Shown: piece after piece, positions 61,643 through 64,000 of the stretch
How the letters are laid out: each line of letters starts with the position of its first letter
Numbering within the stretch: the first letter of the stretch is position 1
NCBI GenBank assembly: GCA_009785505.1
Contig: WQWA01000004.1
Span: forward strand, 18,553-82,552
Direction of reading: 5' to 3'
Source: Bacteroidales bacterium
GTDB lineage: Bacteria; Bacteroidota; Bacteroidia; Bacteroidales; P3
Length of the DNA: 64,000 bases
Position numbers and translations under genes: made by a program
The notes under the pieces: generated by a model
What the model was told of the DNA's origin: nothing
Seen by the model: the letters and a program-made list of their open reading frames with translations, nothing else
The model's database searches: none

Positions 61643-61650
61643 TATCTTTG
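61643..61650 (+). promoter_or_regulatory. -7 promoter box for tRNA-Val and the PQQ-like gene
   Basis: TATCTTTG in 'TTTTTTTTCGTATCTTTGC', 18 nt before the tRNA. It mirrors the divergent box at 61541. Confidence 0.7.
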
Positions 61651-61668
61651 CAATCAGAATTTAAAAAA

Positions 61669-61743
61669 GGGCTGTTAGCTCAGTTGGTTTAGAGCATTAC
61701 CTTGACAGGGTAGGGGTCATTGGTTCGAATCCGATACAGCTCA
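61669..61743 (+). tRNA. tRNA-Val (anticodon GAC)
   Basis: 75 nt. Acceptor GGGCTGT/ACAGCTC (one G-U), D stem GCTC/GAGC, anticodon stem TTACC/GGTAG with loop TTGACAG and anticodon GAC (61704-61706), T stem ATTGG/CCGAT. CCA is not encoded. A coding gene starts 5 nt after it. Confidence 0.95.
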
Positions 61744-61748
61744 CAATA

Positions 61749-63170
61749 GTGAAAAAGAAAACGATAATCAAACTCGTTACCATATTCGCTGTGTTGATTT
61801 ACACGAGCATGGTTGCATTTTGGCATTTTTATACGCCGGGAAAAGACATCGTTATTCAAAATCCAGGTGCGGATAATCGTCCGGAAGGCATGGAACGAAC
61901 CATTGACGATGTTGTAATCGGTGAATTTTTTATGCGTTTTGCAGAAAGCACTTCGACGCTGACAGGACAATGGACTGCATTCAGAGGAGGCGATTCCAGA
62001 AATATTGCTCAAACAAATTCAAGATTTGATTTTTCGCAGGATTTTCAGGTTGTATGGCGGGTTGAAACCGGCGAAGGCTACGCCGCTCCGGTCATTTTCA
62101 ATGGCATGGTTTATCTTTTGGATTATGACGAAAGATTAACTTCGGATATGTTGCGTGTGTTCGATTTGGAAACGGGTCAAGAACTTTGGCGGAGGTGGTA
62201 TCGCATGCCGTTAAGACGAAATCACGGATTTTCAAGAACAGTACCTGCCGTAGACGAGCAATTTATTGTAACTATCGGCCCGATGGGACACGTAATGGTT
62301 TGCAACAGAATCACCGGCGAATTGATCTGGACACTTGATATGCAAAAACAATTCGGAACTGAAATCCCGCATTGGTACACCGGACAATGTCCGCGAATAG
62401 TAGACAATCAAGTGATTTTAGTTCCTGCCGGAACAGAAACATTGATGATAGGTGTTGACATCGAAACAGGCGAAATCGTTTGGCAAACTCCAAATACATT
62501 AGGCTATAGAATGTCACACTCTTCGGTTATGCCTATGACGCTGAGAGGAAAGAGAACGTTTGTGTACATGGCTTTAGGTGGAATTGTCGGTGTTTCCGGC
62601 GAGGGTCCCGATAAAGGAACTTTGCTGTGGAATGTGCCTTGGCCTCCATCGGTAATTGCGCCGTCTCCCGTACAATTATCATCGGATAGGCTTTTGATAA
62701 CAGCCGGTTATGGTGCAGGCGGAGGAATAATACAGGTTAATTATACAAACGGGAGATGGTCGGCTGAAATGGTTGATCGCTGGCGACCAAACGAAGGTTT
62801 GGCAAGCGAACAGCAAACACCGATTTTACTAGACAATATGATTATAACCATTCCTCCAAACGATGCCGGTGGAATCCGAAGAAAAGTCGTTGCATACTCA
62901 TTAGATAATTTTCGCAGAGTTCTGTGGGAATCGGAGATAGACGAGCGTTTCGGATTAGGACCGTATATCGTGATCGGCAATTATCTATTTGCTTTCAGAG
63001 ATGATGGCGAGCTATTTACGTATCGCATCGAACAGAGAAGTCTAACCTTAATGAGAAGACAGCGCATCATGAGAGGTCGTGATGCTTGGGGACCGATGGC
63101 TTATGCTGATGGTTTCTTAATCTTGGGGTGTGATAGCACAATCTACACATTGAGAATTGCAGCGGATTAA
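61749..63170 (+). CDS. PQQ-like beta-propeller protein, membrane-anchored
   Basis: 473 residues. The start is GTG (61749), reading VKKKTIIKLVTIFAVLIYTS, a membrane anchor or signal at about 6-24. A propeller follows with blades such as AAPVIFNGMVYLLDYDERLT, MLRVFDLETGQELWRRW, MVCNRITGELIWTLDMQ and LMIGVDIETGEIVWQTP, the tryptophan-docking pattern of PQQ_2 domains. The family includes BamB-like scaffolds and PQQ dehydrogenases; the metal/PQQ residues of dehydrogenases are not obvious, so a binding or scaffold role is likely. It begins 5 nt after tRNA-Val with no promoter between, so its mRNA is probably released by tRNA processing. Confidence 0.8.
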   Translation: MKKKTIIKLVTIFAVLIYTSMVAFWHFYTPGKDIVIQNPGADNRPEGMERTIDDVVIGEFFMRFAESTSTLTGQWTAFRGGDSRNIAQTNSRFDFSQDFQVVWRVETGEGYAAPVIFNGMVYLLDYDERLTSDMLRVFDLETGQELWRRWYRMPLRRNHGFSRTVPAVDEQFIVTIGPMGHVMVCNRITGELIWTLDMQKQFGTEIPHWYTGQCPRIVDNQVILVPAGTETLMIGVDIETGEIVWQTPNTLGYRMSHSSVMPMTLRGKRTFVYMALGGIVGVSGEGPDKGTLLWNVPWPPSVIAPSPVQLSSDRLLITAGYGAGGGIIQVNYTNGRWSAEMVDRWRPNEGLASEQQTPILLDNMIITIPPNDAGGIRRKVVAYSLDNFRRVLWESEIDERFGLGPYIVIGNYLFAFRDDGELFTYRIEQRSLTLMRRQRIMRGRDAWGPMAYADGFLILGCDSTIYTLRIAAD

Positions 63171-63244
63171 TTTTCCAAATTATTCTGTCGGTTAAAACAA
63201 CAAAAACTTAACACCCTTTTAACGCAAAATTCAAAAAAATATTC

Positions 63245-63252
63245 TAATTTTG
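63245..63252 (+). promoter_or_regulatory. -7 promoter box for the Na/Pi cotransporter gene
   Basis: TAATTTTG, 20 nt before the ATG at 63273. Confidence 0.6.
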
Positions 63253-63272
63253 CCTGAAAATTTTTACGAACT

Positions 63273-64000
63273 ATGTTTGGACCTACACTTGAAACAATAT
63301 TTTTGATAGCCGGAGGCTTAGGATTATTTTTGTTTGGCATGAAAATGATGTCAAGCGGCATAGAAATGGTTGCCGGCGAACGATTGCAAGCTATACTTCA
63401 GCGTGCAACATCAAACAGAATTATGGCAGTTACTGCCGGAATTGTGGCAACTATTGCCATAAACAGCTCGACGGCCACCTCGATAATGACAGTCAGTTTT
63501 GTGCATTCCGGATTACTTACTTTAAAACAGGCAATGGGTGTGATTTTGGGAGCAAATGTCGGAACAACATTTAGTGCACAACTTATCGCTTTTAGAATTG
63601 ACACGGTAGCTCCGCTTTTTATTTTTATTGGCATTCTCTTACATTTGTTCGCAAAAAAGCGAAAATACAAAAATATCGGATACATTATTTTAGGATTCGG
63701 TGTCTTGTTTTTCGGTATAACCGTGATGAGTGGCCCCCTCCGAGAACTCGCTCATAATCCGGAGTTCAATCAAATTTTAACAACGTTTGAAAATCCCCTA
63801 TTTGCTCTTCTCGCAGGATTCATCTTTACAGCCATAATCCAAAGTTCGTCAGCAACCATAGGACTTTTAATAACTATGCATCTTAGCGGAGTTCCGATGA
63901 CATTTGAAACATCAGCATTCATCATATTAGGGACAAATGTTGGTACAAGCATCACAACACTAATCGCTTCTATACCGGCAAACCGAGATAGCAAACGTGC
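63273..64000 (+). CDS. Na/Pi cotransporter family protein, 3' end cut by window edge
   Basis: First 242 codons only. MFGPTLETIFLIAGGLGLFL is followed by FGMKMMSSGIEMVAGERLQA, INSSTATSIMTVSFVHSG and GVILGANVGTTFSAQ. A second inverted copy of the motif is IQSSSATIGLLITMHLSG with LGTNVGTSITTLIAS. These paired NSST/QSSS and GANVGTT motifs define the NptA/SLC34-like Na-phosphate family, with the expected duplicated helices. Bacteroidota members usually carry a C-terminal PhoU domain, which would be past the edge. Confidence 0.93.
   Translation, partial: MFGPTLETIFLIAGGLGLFLFGMKMMSSGIEMVAGERLQAILQRATSNRIMAVTAGIVATIAINSSTATSIMTVSFVHSGLLTLKQAMGVILGANVGTTFSAQLIAFRIDTVAPLFIFIGILLHLFAKKRKYKNIGYIILGFGVLFFGITVMSGPLRELAHNPEFNQILTTFENPLFALLAGFIFTAIIQSSSATIGLLITMHLSGVPMTFETSAFIILGTNVGTSITTLIASIPANRDSKR

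Overview
The window is a 64 kb piece of a chromosome from a member of the Bacteroidota, most likely an uncultured Bacteroidales. Three things support this. Promoters use the Bacteroidota -7 box TAnnTTTG, often inside T-rich 'TTTTCGTATCTTTGCA', and ribosome binding sites are weak. The gene set carries phylum markers: GldH, a PorE-like OmpA protein, a type B (CHU_C) type IX secretion cargo, a FISUMP-domain protein, DUF2723, DUF3098, DUF4296, DUF4837, DUF2764 and a Bacteroidales-type V-ATPase cluster. Base composition is about 40% GC throughout, and no prophage, insertion sequence, CRISPR array or rRNA operon is visible. The content is almost entirely housekeeping.

Layout. 1-5973 (minus): dnaK (cut by the window edge), then the group PSP1/RicT-like, gldH and penicillin-binding protein 1A. 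6056-10121: a FISUMP protein, dprA, a frameshifted murB and a DUF4837 lipoprotein. 10214-14725 (plus): V-ATPase E, DUF2764, A and B, without D, I and K. 14767-21890: a DhaL-DegV fusion, tRNA-Gln, a giant DUF2723 membrane protein, arginine decarboxylase and a small Cys-rich lipoprotein. 21958-30879: exonuclease, sufS, oligopeptidase B, uridine phosphorylase, a SirB1-like protein, an NrnA-like DHH phosphoesterase and an FKBP lipoprotein. 30886-38842: ftsX, aroC, porE-like, uppP, DUF3098, a ferredoxin-like protein, an S9 peptidase and tRNA-Ser. 38937-45139: a CHU_C cargo, nth, a flippase, an M20 dipeptidase, a cupin, a candidate structured RNA and a PBECR-like protein. 45326-57570: lepA, a small XRE cassette, pyrC, DUF4296, a membrane protein, trmD, DUF349, an LpxD paralogue, efp, hutI and dnaB. 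57647-64000: an ABC permease, DUF554, tRNA-Val, a PQQ-like propeller protein and a Na/Pi cotransporter (cut by the window edge).

The most unusual property is a set of short GC-rich palindromic repeats scattered through intergenic DNA and also inserted in frame inside genes. dprA carries one, aroC one, and the ABC permease at 57647 four, including two oppositely oriented copies of one composite element. They add short foreign peptides without breaking the reading frame, much as Rickettsia palindromic elements do. A second point is an apparently free-standing structured RNA at about 44601-44749, with its own promoter, an 11-bp closing stem, internal hairpins, a possible pseudoknot and a U-run. 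A third is a recurrent promoter geometry in which the -7 box lies exactly 4 nt before ATG in at least six genes, suggesting leaderless mRNAs. A fourth is murB, interrupted at a T-run that is also a canonical -1 slippery heptamer.

Everything here was read by eye. Family names rest on recognised motifs and gene order, not on database searches.
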